A DNA stretch of 64,000 bases from the NCBI RefSeq assembly GCF_041893525.1, contig NZ_CP169068.1, one strand, 5' to 3'. The stretch comes from Phaeobacter bryozoorum. GTDB taxonomy: Bacteria > Pseudomonadota > Alphaproteobacteria > Rhodobacterales > Rhodobacteraceae. The stretch's first letter is position 1. Each line of letters starts with the position of its first letter. The notes beneath the pieces are model-generated. The model did not search any database. It saw nothing but the letters and a program-made list of their open reading frames with translations, and had not been told where the DNA came from. Below are positions 26,546 to 35,280 of this stretch, piece by piece. The translations under genes were made by a program, and so were the position numbers.

Positions 26546-27391
26546 ATGCGTTCTGTCCACCCTGTTGTTCTTATTCTGCTCACGCTCGCCACCAATATCA
26601 TCGGCGGCCGCGCCCTTGCCCATGAGTTTTGGATTGCGCCAGAAAAATATCAAGTGAAATTAGGCGCCTCGGTGCAGGCAGATCTGCGGAATGGGCAGTT
26701 CTTCAGCGGGTCGCGCCTGGCGTATTTCGACCGCAATATCGCCCGCTTCGAGGTCTGGGATCAGCTCGGTGCCCATCCCTACGCTGGCCGGATGGGAGAT
26801 ATGCCGGCATTACAGCTCGAGCCACCGGCCGAGGGGCTGCTGGTGGTGGTCCACGAAACCACGCCGGACACGCTCACCTACAAGACCTGGGAGGAGTTCG
26901 CAAAATTTGCGGCCCATAAGGATTTCGCCGATATCAAGTCCCGCCATGCCGCACGCAACCTGCCGGATGCGGGCTTTGCAGAGCGCTATACCCGCCACGC
27001 CAAATCGCTGGTTTCGGTAGGCAGCGGCGCCGGGGCGGATCGCGCAACCGGTCTGTTGACGGAGTTCGTGGCGCGGGCCAACCCCTACACCGACGATCTC
27101 ACCGCTGGCCTGCCGGTTGAGCTGCTGTTCGAGGGGGCCGCGCGCCCCGACGCCCAGATCGAAGTGTTCGAGCGCAGCCCAGATGGCAATGTCGCTGTCA
27201 CATTGACCCGCAGCGATTCCCAAGGGCGGGCGACGATCCCGGTCAAATCCGGTCACGTCTACCTGCTCGACGCCGTGGTGCTGCGCAGTCTGGACGCCGA
27301 GGCGGGTGCGTCCGATGATGGCGCTACCAAAAGAGGCCCCATACCGGTCTGGCAAACCCATTGGGCGGCGTTGACTTTCGCGGTTCCCTAG
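26546..27391 (+). CDS. DUF4198 periplasmic protein
   Basis: 281 residues: signal peptide MRSVHPVVLILLTLATNIIG then ALAHEFWIAPEKYQV, the usual start of DUF4198 mature chains with an N-terminal histidine after cleavage. Two beta domains follow; the second (VELLFEGAARPDAQIEVFER...GRATIPVKSGHVYLLDAV) is the typical DUF4198 repeat. Family members sit beside nickel/cobalt uptake systems and are thought to bind metal outside the membrane. The pairing with the HupE-like gene on the other strand supports that idea. No strong ribosome site is visible before the ATG. Confidence 0.78.
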   Translation: MRSVHPVVLILLTLATNIIGGRALAHEFWIAPEKYQVKLGASVQADLRNGQFFSGSRLAYFDRNIARFEVWDQLGAHPYAGRMGDMPALQLEPPAEGLLVVVHETTPDTLTYKTWEEFAKFAAHKDFADIKSRHAARNLPDAGFAERYTRHAKSLVSVGSGAGADRATGLLTEFVARANPYTDDLTAGLPVELLFEGAARPDAQIEVFERSPDGNVAVTLTRSDSQGRATIPVKSGHVYLLDAVVLRSLDAEAGASDDGATKRGPIPVWQTHWAALTFAVP

Positions 27392-27439
27392 ATCGGTTGC
27401 GCCTTGCGGGTGCGGGAAAAACGCGGCAATACGGGATTT

Positions 27440-28398
27440 ATGACACAGGTTCCGCACTCTCCCGCTTCACCTAGATCTGAGGCTCCGGCCGCCTTGGGCG
27501 ACGGCACCGCCGCAGATCAGCCTGACATCCTCTGCATTGGCTCCGTCCTCTGGGACATTATCGGCCGCTGCACGGCTGAAATGCAGCGCGGATCCGATAT
27601 GCCCGGACGTATCAGCCGCCTGCCCGGCGGTGTTGCGATGAATATCGCCATGACACTGGCCCGCTTTGGTCTGCGTCCGGCCCTGCTCAGCGCAATCGGG
27701 CGCGACCCGGAGGGTGACGAGCTGGTCCATGCCTGTGCCCATCTCGGCCTTATCACCGATCATCTCTACCGCTCGGAAGATCTGCCCACCGACCGCTATA
27801 TGGCCGTCGAAGGTGCCAACGGTCTGATTGCCGCGATCGCCGATGCCCATTCGCTTGAAGCCGCAGGTGCCAAGATCCTGCGACCGCTTAGCGATGGTAC
27901 TCTTGGCAGTGCGGAAACGCCCTATACCGGTCCCGTCGCGCTTGATGGCAATCTGACGCTGTCGCTGCTGGACGACATCACTGCCGACCCGATCTTTGCC
28001 AAGGCGGATCTGCGCGTCGCGCCCGCCTCTCCGGGCAAGGCCGAACGCCTGCGCCCCTTTCTGCTGCGCAGCTGTGGCACGCTCTATGTGAACCTCGAAG
28101 AGGCCGGTCTGCTCTGTCAGGACGACTTCACCGACAGCGCCACCGCTGCCCGCGCCATGCTGGATCGCGGCGCAGCGCGGGTACTGGTCACCGATGGTGG
28201 CAGCACCGCCACCGAAGCCGACCACAATGGCCTGATCACCCAGGCGCCACCGCGCGTGACCGTGGCGCGCGTCACCGGCGCCGGTGACACTTTCATGGCC
28301 GCTCATATCGCGGCCGAGGCCCGCGGCGAAGACCGCGAAACCTCCCTTGCGTCGGCATTGAAAGCCGCTGCCACCTATGTTTCAGGAGAACCACCCCT

Positions 28399-28402
<4 letters not shown>
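27440..28402 (+). CDS. psuK: PfkB-family sugar kinase, probable pseudouridine kinase
   Basis: Ribokinase-fold kinase of 320 residues: the N-terminal DILCIGSVLWDIIGR, the GG-type motif SRLPGGVAMNIAMTLARFG and the C-terminal PfkB signature RVTGAGDTFMAAHIA with catalytic aspartate. Its stop overlaps the start of psuG, which encodes the pseudouridine-5'-phosphate glycosidase; this makes pseudouridine the likely substrate. The ATG at 27440 (MTQVPHSPAS) is chosen; a 12-codon upstream extension is possible. Confidence 0.87.
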
Positions 28403-29313
<911 letters not shown>

Positions 29314-29396
29314 AAGGTCTTTCTGCGCAGCTGCCCATTGCGGTTGCGCAGTTCCCTGCCTAGCTTCCTTACGTTCCTCTTTGGTGAAACGCACAG

Positions 29397-30089
29397 ATGA
29401 CCACGCCCTTCGACGACGAAACCACCCCCCGCCGCCCCGGCCTTTTTGCCCGGCTGCGGTCGTCCTTCTTTACCGGCATCGTGGTCATTGCCCCGGTTGG
29501 CTTGACCATCTGGCTGCTATGGACCGTGATGGGCTGGATCGACGGGGTTGTGCTGCCGCTGGTGCCGCATACCGTGCGGCCAGAACAGTATATCGGGATC
29601 AACCTGCGTGGCGTCGGGCTGATTATCTTCTTGCTGTTCACCATTGTGGTTGGCTGGATCGCCAAGGGGATCATAGGCCGTTCGCTCATCGGCTTTGCCG
29701 AGAGCCTGGTGGATCGCATGCCGGTGGTGCGCTCGATCTACTCCGGGATCAAGCAGATCTCGGAAACCGTGTTTGCCCAGACCGAGCGCAGCTTTGATAC
29801 CGCCTGCCTGATCCAGTATCCCCGCCGCGGCATCTGGGCGATCGGCTTTGTCTCCACCACGGCCAAGGGCGAGGTGGCCGACCGCGCTGAAACCGGCGGC
29901 AACCTTCTGTCGATCTTCGTGCCGACAACGCCGAACCCGACCTCCGGCTTTCTGCTGTTCTTCCCCGAAGAAGACGTCATCATGCTGGATATGAGCGTGG
30001 AAGAAGCTGCAAAACTGGTGATTTCCGCCGGGCTTGTCTATCCGAACGCCAAGGATCCGACCAAACCTGTCAACCCCAGCGCAGATTAA
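29397..30089 (+). CDS. DUF502 family membrane protein
   Basis: 230 residues with two membrane segments, SFFTGIVVIAPVGLTIWLLW (about 23-42) and GVGLIIFLLFTIVVGWIAKG (about 72-91), then the conserved DRMPVVRSIYSGIKQISETV and a soluble domain with FVPTTPNPTSGFLLFFP. This is the full DUF502 pattern; homologues are widespread in proteobacteria and plants (LIKE COV), function unknown in bacteria. The ATG at 29397 opens the family-like sequence. It lies 83 nt after psuG, possibly in the same transcript. Confidence 0.88.
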   Translation: MTTPFDDETTPRRPGLFARLRSSFFTGIVVIAPVGLTIWLLWTVMGWIDGVVLPLVPHTVRPEQYIGINLRGVGLIIFLLFTIVVGWIAKGIIGRSLIGFAESLVDRMPVVRSIYSGIKQISETVFAQTERSFDTACLIQYPRRGIWAIGFVSTTAKGEVADRAETGGNLLSIFVPTTPNPTSGFLLFFPEEDVIMLDMSVEEAAKLVISAGLVYPNAKDPTKPVNPSAD

Positions 30090-30133
30090 GCCTCCGCTTA
30101 AGCCCCGGCCGTTTCCTTGACGGGCGGCCGCAT

Positions 30134-31162
30134 TTAGCCAAACATCTCGGCCAGATCCACTGTCGATGAGACGCCGATCGCGGCGCAATCCTGTTCCAGA
30201 AAGCCCTCCGCTGCGGCCCGGCCTGCCGCCTTCAGCTTTGCCAGGATCTGCGGGATCGGGATCAACTTGGTATTGACCGATAGCTGCCGCATCAGATCAT
30301 CATCAGCGATCATATGCACCAGCACCCGCTTCATTTGTCCCGGCTCCAGATGCCCGTCGGCCAACAGCCGCTGAACAAAGGAGATCGCCCGCAACTCACG
30401 CAGCAGCGAGGAATTGAAGCTGATTTCATTAACCCGGTTCTGGATCTGCTGCGGCGTCCGCGGCAGCTCATCGCGCTCCAGCGGGTTGATGCTGACAATC
30501 ACCACATCCGACGGCAGCTCAGGCCGATACAGCGGAAACAGCGCCGGATTGCCGGTATAGCCGCCGTCCCAATATGGTTCCAGACGCCCGGTCTTGGGGT
30601 CCTCTATCTCGATCGCCTGAAACAGGTTGGGCAGGCAGGCCGAGGCAAGAATGGCATCGGTTGTGACCTCGTCACCGGAAAAAACCCGCACCTTTCCGCT
30701 GCGCACCGAAGTGGCGCAGATAAACAGCTGCGGCCCCTGATCCGCGCAGACCTCGGCAAAATTGAATGCCTCAACGACAGGCGTCAACGGATTGCGATAA
30801 AACGGCCCGTAGCTGTAAGGCGACAGGATCTGCCCCATCGCCTCACGCGGGGAAAACGGCGCGATCCAGTCCAGCGCTCCGAGCAAAGGCGCCGCATCAA
30901 GCCCCGCCAGCCAATGGGCAAAGCGCAGATCTCCGACCGCTCCCATCCGCTGCCAAAGCTGATCGAGACAGGCGCGCGCACCGGCAGGACCGCCATGCAC
31001 CAGCCCGGATTTCAACGCAGCCCCGTTGAGCGCTCCAGCAGAGGTGCCGGTGATGGCAGCAATCTCCAGCTCGTCGCTTTCAAGCAGCCGGTCCAGCACC
31101 CCCCAGGTGAACGCCCCATGGGCGCCACCGCCCTGAAGGGCCAGGTTGATCCGCTTCGTCAT
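30134..31162 (-). CDS. patatin-like phospholipase with DUF3734
   Basis: Ser-Asp dyad acyl hydrolase. In 342 residues: oxyanion loop LQGGGAHGAFTWGVLD, nucleophile Ser41 in GTSAG, dyad Asp199 in WDGGYTGNPALFP, then the DUF3734 region NRVNEISFNSSLLRELRAISFV. GGGAGG sits before the ATG at 31162. It follows bdhA on the same strand with 135 nt between; patatin/DUF3734-bdhA pairs are common in alphaproteobacteria and suggest a role with polyhydroxybutyrate or membrane lipid turnover, which is inference. Confidence 0.88.
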   Translation of the reverse strand: MTKRINLALQGGGAHGAFTWGVLDRLLESDELEIAAITGTSAGALNGAALKSGLVHGGPAGARACLDQLWQRMGAVGDLRFAHWLAGLDAAPLLGALDWIAPFSPREAMGQILSPYSYGPFYRNPLTPVVEAFNFAEVCADQGPQLFICATSVRSGKVRVFSGDEVTTDAILASACLPNLFQAIEIEDPKTGRLEPYWDGGYTGNPALFPLYRPELPSDVVIVSINPLERDELPRTPQQIQNRVNEISFNSSLLRELRAISFVQRLLADGHLEPGQMKRVLVHMIADDDLMRQLSVNTKLIPIPQILAKLKAAGRAAAEGFLEQDCAAIGVSSTVDLAEMFG

Positions 31163-31217
31163 CTCTGCCTCCCGATCGGCGCGTCCCCGCCGCGGAGCCA
31201 TGCCCGCTGCGTGTCAC

Positions 31218-31280
31218 CTTTCTCAAAATACTCCGGGGGTGAATTGCCCTGAACAGGGGCAAGAGGGGGCGGGCCCCCTC
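31218..31280. repeat. intergenic element with two hairpins, roseobacter-type downstream repeat
   Basis: Between bdhA and the patatin gene: CTTTCTCAAAATACTCC, then stem TTGCCC/GGGCAA (31244-31262) and stem GAGGGGG/CCCCCTC (31263-31280). Similar TTTTCAAAAT..CCC plus GC-hairpin blocks follow many genes in Rhodobacteraceae as I remember them, and a loosely similar block is at 51190-51239. It may end bdhA transcription or be processed. Confidence 0.45.
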
Positions 31281-31297
31281 CCCGGTTTCCGCGCGGC

Positions 31298-32071
31298 CTA
31301 CAGCGCGGTCCAGCCACCATCGACGCTGAGCGTGGTGCCTGTCATCTGGGCTGCCGCATCAGAGCACAGGAACACTGCCGTGCCACCAAGCTGCTCCACG
31401 GTCGCAAACTCGCGTGAGGGCTGCCGTTCCAGCATCACCTTCTTGATGACCTCTTCGCGTCCCATATTGTACTTTTCCATGGTGTCCGGGATCTGCGCCT
31501 CGACCAGCGGGGTCAGCACGTAACCGGGGCAGATTGCATTGGCGGTGATCGGCTCTTCTGCGGTTTCCAGAGCCAATGTCTTCGTCAGCCCGACAACGCC
31601 GTGCTTGGCTGCGACATAGGCGGATTTGTAGGGCGACGCCGTCAGCCCATGCGCCGAGGCGATATTGATCATCCGGCCCCACCCCGCAGCGCGCATCATC
31701 GGCAGCGCTGCCGCCGCCGTGTGGAACGCCGATGACAGGTTGATCGCCAGGATGGCGTTCCATTTGTCGATCGGGAAGTCCTCAACAGGTGCGACATGCT
31801 GGATGCCCGCATTGTTGATCAGAATGTCGCAGCGCCCAGCCGTGGTGATCAATGCCCGGCAGGCCTCTGCATCGGACATATCGGCCTGAATGTAGCGCGC
31901 CTTGACGCCGAATTCTTCGGCGATCCCAGCTGCCAGCGCGTGGTCCTCATCCCGGTCGGTAAAGGAATTCAGCACCACATCCGCCCCGGCCCGCGCCATT
32001 TCCCGCGCGACCCCAAGCCCGATGCCGGAATTCGACCCGGTAATCACCGCGCATTTGCCCGTCAATGTCAT
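31298..32071 (-). CDS. bdhA: 3-hydroxybutyrate dehydrogenase
   Basis: Short-chain dehydrogenase of 257 residues interconverting D-3-hydroxybutyrate and acetoacetate with NAD. Cofactor motif TGSNSGIGLG, NNAG at 87-90, catalytic Ser139, Tyr152 and Lys156 (AYVAAK), and the family-typical SAHGLTASPYKSAYVAAKHG and ICPGYVLTPLVEAQI. GGAAGGGAAG lies upstream of the ATG at 32071; a longer open frame to 32257 is not SDR-like. First gene of a bdhA-patatin unit involved in ketone-body or PHB use. Confidence 0.92.
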   Translation of the reverse strand: MTLTGKCAVITGSNSGIGLGVAREMARAGADVVLNSFTDRDEDHALAAGIAEEFGVKARYIQADMSDAEACRALITTAGRCDILINNAGIQHVAPVEDFPIDKWNAILAINLSSAFHTAAAALPMMRAAGWGRMINIASAHGLTASPYKSAYVAAKHGVVGLTKTLALETAEEPITANAICPGYVLTPLVEAQIPDTMEKYNMGREEVIKKVMLERQPSREFATVEQLGGTAVFLCSDAAAQMTGTTLSVDGGWTAL

Positions 32072-32296
32072 CTTGCTCTTCCCTTCCTGTGCAATACCTG
32101 ATTGGTGCAACTGTGACATGCTGCACCTGCAAAGGGAACGGCAATCCCGGCCGGAAAGTTGCGAGAAACCGCGGCAAAACGGTCCAGATGCTGGCCCATG
32201 CAACAACCGCGTGCAAGAGATGTGCGCCGAAAGGGCACCGCCACCGGGGCCGACCATCGTCCGGCAAGCCCGTCAAATATATCGCGAAGCACCGCA

Positions 32297-32372
32297 CAAA
32301 AAAACGCCCGCACGAAGCGGGCGTTAAGTTATTGAGGCAGGTTTCATACAGGCAAGAAACCTATCGAGCAGT
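32297..32372 (-). ncRNA. candidate small RNA (about 75 nt)
   Basis: In the 475-bp gap 32072-32546 no gene is visible, but the minus strand has a complete small transcription unit: promoter 32407-32379, an AGGTTTC/GAAACCT hairpin with a 10-nt loop (32339-32362), a short single-stranded stretch, and a terminator stem AACGCCCGC/GCGGGCGTT followed by seven T's (32325-32298). No convincing ORF is inside (a 7-codon ATG frame exists). The T-rich 3' end and layout fit Hfq-binding trans-acting RNAs; hfq is elsewhere in the window. I do not recognise the family. The rest of the gap (32072-32296 and 32408-32487) shows nothing else I can name. Confidence 0.7.
32298..32325 (-). terminator. strong Rho-independent terminator of the sRNA candidate
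   Basis: Minus strand AACGCCCGC-TTCGT-GCGGGCGTT plus TTTTT: 9-bp stem, small loop, T tract. No protein gene on that strand ends here, which is what exposes the sRNA. Confidence 0.88.
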
Positions 32373-32378
32373 GAGACC

Positions 32379-32407
32379 TTTATAAGCAATTTCCCCCGCT
32401 CATCCAA
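32379..32407 (-). promoter_or_regulatory. promoter of the sRNA candidate
   Basis: Minus strand TTGGAT (32407-32402), exactly 17 nt, TATAAA (32384-32379); expected RNA start near 32372. Confidence 0.65.
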
Positions 32408-32546
32408 GCTAAAAGTTTGAATTGACGCGGCAGCGCCGTTAGCGTTGGTGTTCATGAAAATAAGGCCAGAGCGGGATTGTTGCAAAAGTGCGTCCAGATT
32501 TTTTCTTTAGAGTTCGACCGGCCTTGGCCGGAATCATCCTCAGCGC

Positions 32547-34313
32547 ATGCGCAAATTTTGCACAGGCAAATCAGCGCATGGTATAGCTATGTATGGGGAC
32601 CCGGCACTACCACCGGATTTTGTGTCTTTACCCTATGCAAATGCCGATGCCCCCAAGGGCGGCACCGTGGTCTTCGGCAACACCGGCGGCTTTGATACGC
32701 TGAACCCGTTTGCCCAAAAAGGCACCCCGCCCTGGCAGCTCCGTTTCTGGGGATATGAGAGCCTGATGGGGCGCTCGGCGGATGAACCTTTCACCCTCTA
32801 CGGGCTGCTGGCCGAATTGATTGAGGTGCCAGAAGATCGCGCCTGGGTTGAATTCACCCTGCGCCCCGAGGCCCGATTCTCCGATGGATCGCCTGTCACG
32901 GTCGAGGATGTCATCTGGTCCTACCAGACCCTCGGCCAGGAAGGGCATATCCGCTACCGCCGGTTCTGGACCCAGATCGACAGCATCGAACAGACCGGAG
33001 AGCGCAGCCTGCGCATCACCTTCAACGAAGACAACCGCGAACTGGCGCTGATCGCCGGGCTGCGTCCGATCCTGAAGAAGGCGCAGTGGCAAGGCAAGGA
33101 TTTCGCCGAGTCCGGCCTGCAGGAAGCCCCGATCGGCTCCGGCCCCTATACGGTGGCGGATTTCGAACCCGGTCGTTTCATCCGTTTTTCCCGCAACCCG
33201 GAGTACTGGGGACAGGATCTGCCGCTGCGGCGCGGCACCAATAATTTTGACGAGATCCGGCTCGATTTCTATGGCGACCAGACCGTCCTGCTGGAGGCCT
33301 TCAAGGCCGGGGAAATTTCTGCAATCCGCGAATTCAACGCCGCCAAATGGGACAAGGCCTATGATTTTCCTGCGGTGACCTCCGGTGAGGTGATCAAGAC
33401 CGTCATCCCCAATGGCAACCCTTCGGGCATGACCGGCATCGCTATGAATACCCGCCGTGCCCCATTCGACGATTGGCGGGTGCGCGAAGCGCTGATCCAG
33501 GCGTTCAACTTCGAATATATGAACGAAACCCTGACAGGTGGCACCCAGCCGCGGATTTCTTCCTATTTCTCGAACTCCTATCTGGCCATGCAGCCGGGAG
33601 CTGCCGAAGGCAAGGTGCGCGAGCTCTTGACCCCGTTCAAAGACAGCCTGCTCCCCGGCGTGATGGAGGGCTATACGCTGCCGGTCAGCGACGGGAGCGA
33701 GCGCAATCGCAAGAACCTGCGCACCGCAACCAAACTGCTGGCGGAGGCCGGATGGACGGTCCAAGACGGCATCATGCGCAACGCAGATGGCGAGGCGCTT
33801 GAGATCAAGGTGCTGTTGACCCCCGGCAATCTGGGCGAAGGCGAGATGCGCTCGGTCGTGGAAATCTATGCCCGCGCTCTGGAACGTCTCGGTATCGCGC
33901 TGGAGGCCGACATGGTGGACAGTGCCCAGTTTGTCGAACGTCAGCAGGAATTCGACTACGACATGACCTTCTTCCGCCGCTCGATGTCGCTCAGCCCCGG
34001 CAACGAGCAATATCTTTACTGGGGCAGCGACGCTGCGCAGCAGCCGGGATCGCGCAATCTGATCGGGATCGAGGACCCTGCCGTGGATGCAATGATCGAC
34101 GCCATGCTGACCTCTAAAAGCAAAGAGGATTTCACCGCCGCCGCCCGCGCGCTTGACCGTCTGCTGACCGCAGGACGCTATGTGATGCCGGTCTGGCAAT
34201 ACGCCGAAGGCCGCATCGCCCATCGCAAGGAGTTGAAATTCCCCGAGCGTCTGCCCGTCAGCGGCGATGGTATCAGCTACATGCCAGAGGTCTGGTGGTA
34301 TCAGGCCGACTGA
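32547..34313 (+). CDS. ABC transporter substrate-binding protein, family 5 (YejA/OppA-like), signal peptide out of frame
   Basis: The intact frame encodes 588 residues of a periplasmic oligopeptide-type binding protein: HGIAMYGDPALPPDFVSLPY, DAPKGGTVVFGNTGGFDTLN, then the usual RPEARFSDGSPVTVEDVIWS and GSGPYTVADFEPGRFIRFSR. It lacks a signal peptide, yet the frame beginning with GTG at 32488 reads a clean one (RVRPALAGIILSACANFAQA, then N) and hits TAG at 32584. One extra base between 32571 and 32577 (CAG-CG to CAG-GCG) joins the two. So the gene is probably one base short and the true start is near 32488. No permease or ATPase genes follow; this is an orphan binding protein, and a strong terminator ends it. 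Confidence 0.82.
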   Translation: MRKFCTGKSAHGIAMYGDPALPPDFVSLPYANADAPKGGTVVFGNTGGFDTLNPFAQKGTPPWQLRFWGYESLMGRSADEPFTLYGLLAELIEVPEDRAWVEFTLRPEARFSDGSPVTVEDVIWSYQTLGQEGHIRYRRFWTQIDSIEQTGERSLRITFNEDNRELALIAGLRPILKKAQWQGKDFAESGLQEAPIGSGPYTVADFEPGRFIRFSRNPEYWGQDLPLRRGTNNFDEIRLDFYGDQTVLLEAFKAGEISAIREFNAAKWDKAYDFPAVTSGEVIKTVIPNGNPSGMTGIAMNTRRAPFDDWRVREALIQAFNFEYMNETLTGGTQPRISSYFSNSYLAMQPGAAEGKVRELLTPFKDSLLPGVMEGYTLPVSDGSERNRKNLRTATKLLAEAGWTVQDGIMRNADGEALEIKVLLTPGNLGEGEMRSVVEIYARALERLGIALEADMVDSAQFVERQQEFDYDMTFFRRSMSLSPGNEQYLYWGSDAAQQPGSRNLIGIEDPAVDAMIDAMLTSKSKEDFTAAARALDRLLTAGRYVMPVWQYAEGRIAHRKELKFPERLPVSGDGISYMPEVWWYQAD

Positions 34314-34337
34314 CCAAGCCACAGCAGCAGCTGACAG

Positions 34338-34372
34338 AAGCCCGCCCCGGTCATCGGTGGCGGGCTTTTTTT
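34338..34372 (+). terminator. terminator of the solute-binding protein gene
   Basis: AAGCCCGCC, 12-nt loop, GGCGGGCTT plus TTTTT; 25 nt after the stop. Confidence 0.9.
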
Positions 34373-34388
34373 CGGCCAGCCAAAACGG

Positions 34389-34433
34389 TTGACGCAGGAA
34401 TAGTATTTCCGTATTTCGTGAAATATGGAAATA
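34389..34433 (+). promoter_or_regulatory. ars promoter and ArsR operator across the start codon
   Basis: TTGACG (34389-34394), 17 nt, TATTTC (34412-34417). A 30-bp inverted repeat, TATTTCCGTATTTC-GT-GAAATATGGAAATA (34404-34433, 13 of 14 pairs), covers the -10 and the ATG at 34425. Transcription would start at about the ATG, and there is no Shine-Dalgarno, so a leaderless message is predicted. Confidence 0.65.
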
Positions 34434-35264
34434 AAGCTTACATCACAGCTTTCCGCCTTGGCCCACCCCCAGCGGCTGGCGCTGTTTCGTCTGCTGATGC
34501 GGCGATATCCCGATGCGGTTCCCGCAGGCGAAATCGCGACGGCGCTGGCACAGAAGGCCAATACCGTTTCCGCTTATCTTTCAACGCTCAGCGCGGCGGG
34601 GCTGATCCTGTCGCAGCGGCAAGGTACGTCTCTGCTCTATCAGGCACATCTGAACGGGCTGCGCGGGGTGTTTGATCAGCTGCTGTCCGACTGCTGCCAG
34701 AACCGCCCGGATATCTGCACCCCGCCGGATCACGAGACGGCGCTCATCCCCACGGCTGAGCGCCCGCTGAATGTGCTCTTCATCTGCACCGGCAACTCAG
34801 CCCGGTCGATCATGGCCGAGGCGATCCTGACCCAGGAGGGGCATGGCCGCTTCATCGCGCATTCTGCTGGCAGTCAGCCCGCGACAGCCCCACAACTCGA
34901 AGTTCTGGCGCTGCTGCGCGCCAAGGGTCATGACACCGCCACCTTGCGCTCCAAACATCTCAGCGCGGTCTCCGGCGAGGTTGCGCCGCAGATGGATTTC
35001 GTCTTTACCGTCTGCAATCACGCCGCAAATGAAGCCTGCCCAGCCTGGCCCGGTCAGCCCATGAGCGCCCATTGGGGCCTGCCTGATCCCGTGATGACCA
35101 GAGGGACAGAGGCGCAGAAACAGCTTGCCTATCAACAGGCCTACGGGCTGCTGCGCAATCGCATCCGGGCCTTTGCGGCGCTGCCTTTTGACACACTCAA
35201 CCGACTGTCGTTGCAACATCATCTGGATGATATCGGCCGTCACAAAGCCACCGAACGCTCCTAA
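34425..35264 (+). CDS. ArsR repressor-ArsC arsenate reductase fusion
   Basis: 279 residues joining two proteins. Residues 1-100: winged-helix ArsR domain (LSALAHPQRLALFRLLMRRY ... KANTVSAYLSTLSAAGLILSQ RQG) with a cysteine cluster C90, C91, C98 suited to arsenite sensing. Residues 115-279: thioredoxin-coupled ArsC of the low-molecular-weight phosphatase type, active loop C121-TGNSA-R127 and the redox pair C197/C205. Downstream genes for a second ArsC and an aquaporin complete an arsenic operon. Starts at the first family-like ATG; no ribosome site precedes it. Fusion could let one protein both sense and reduce; that is inference. Confidence 0.9.
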   Translation: MEIKLTSQLSALAHPQRLALFRLLMRRYPDAVPAGEIATALAQKANTVSAYLSTLSAAGLILSQRQGTSLLYQAHLNGLRGVFDQLLSDCCQNRPDICTPPDHETALIPTAERPLNVLFICTGNSARSIMAEAILTQEGHGRFIAHSAGSQPATAPQLEVLALLRAKGHDTATLRSKHLSAVSGEVAPQMDFVFTVCNHAANEACPAWPGQPMSAHWGLPDPVMTRGTEAQKQLAYQQAYGLLRNRIRAFAALPFDTLNRLSLQHHLDDIGRHKATERS

Positions 35265-35280
35265 GAAACGGGTTTCCCAT

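Noticed and set aside
32628..34322. Minus-strand frame of 564 codons opposite the solute-binding protein gene
   Set aside because: Composition typical of an antisense shadow; the plus strand has a full binding-protein pattern.
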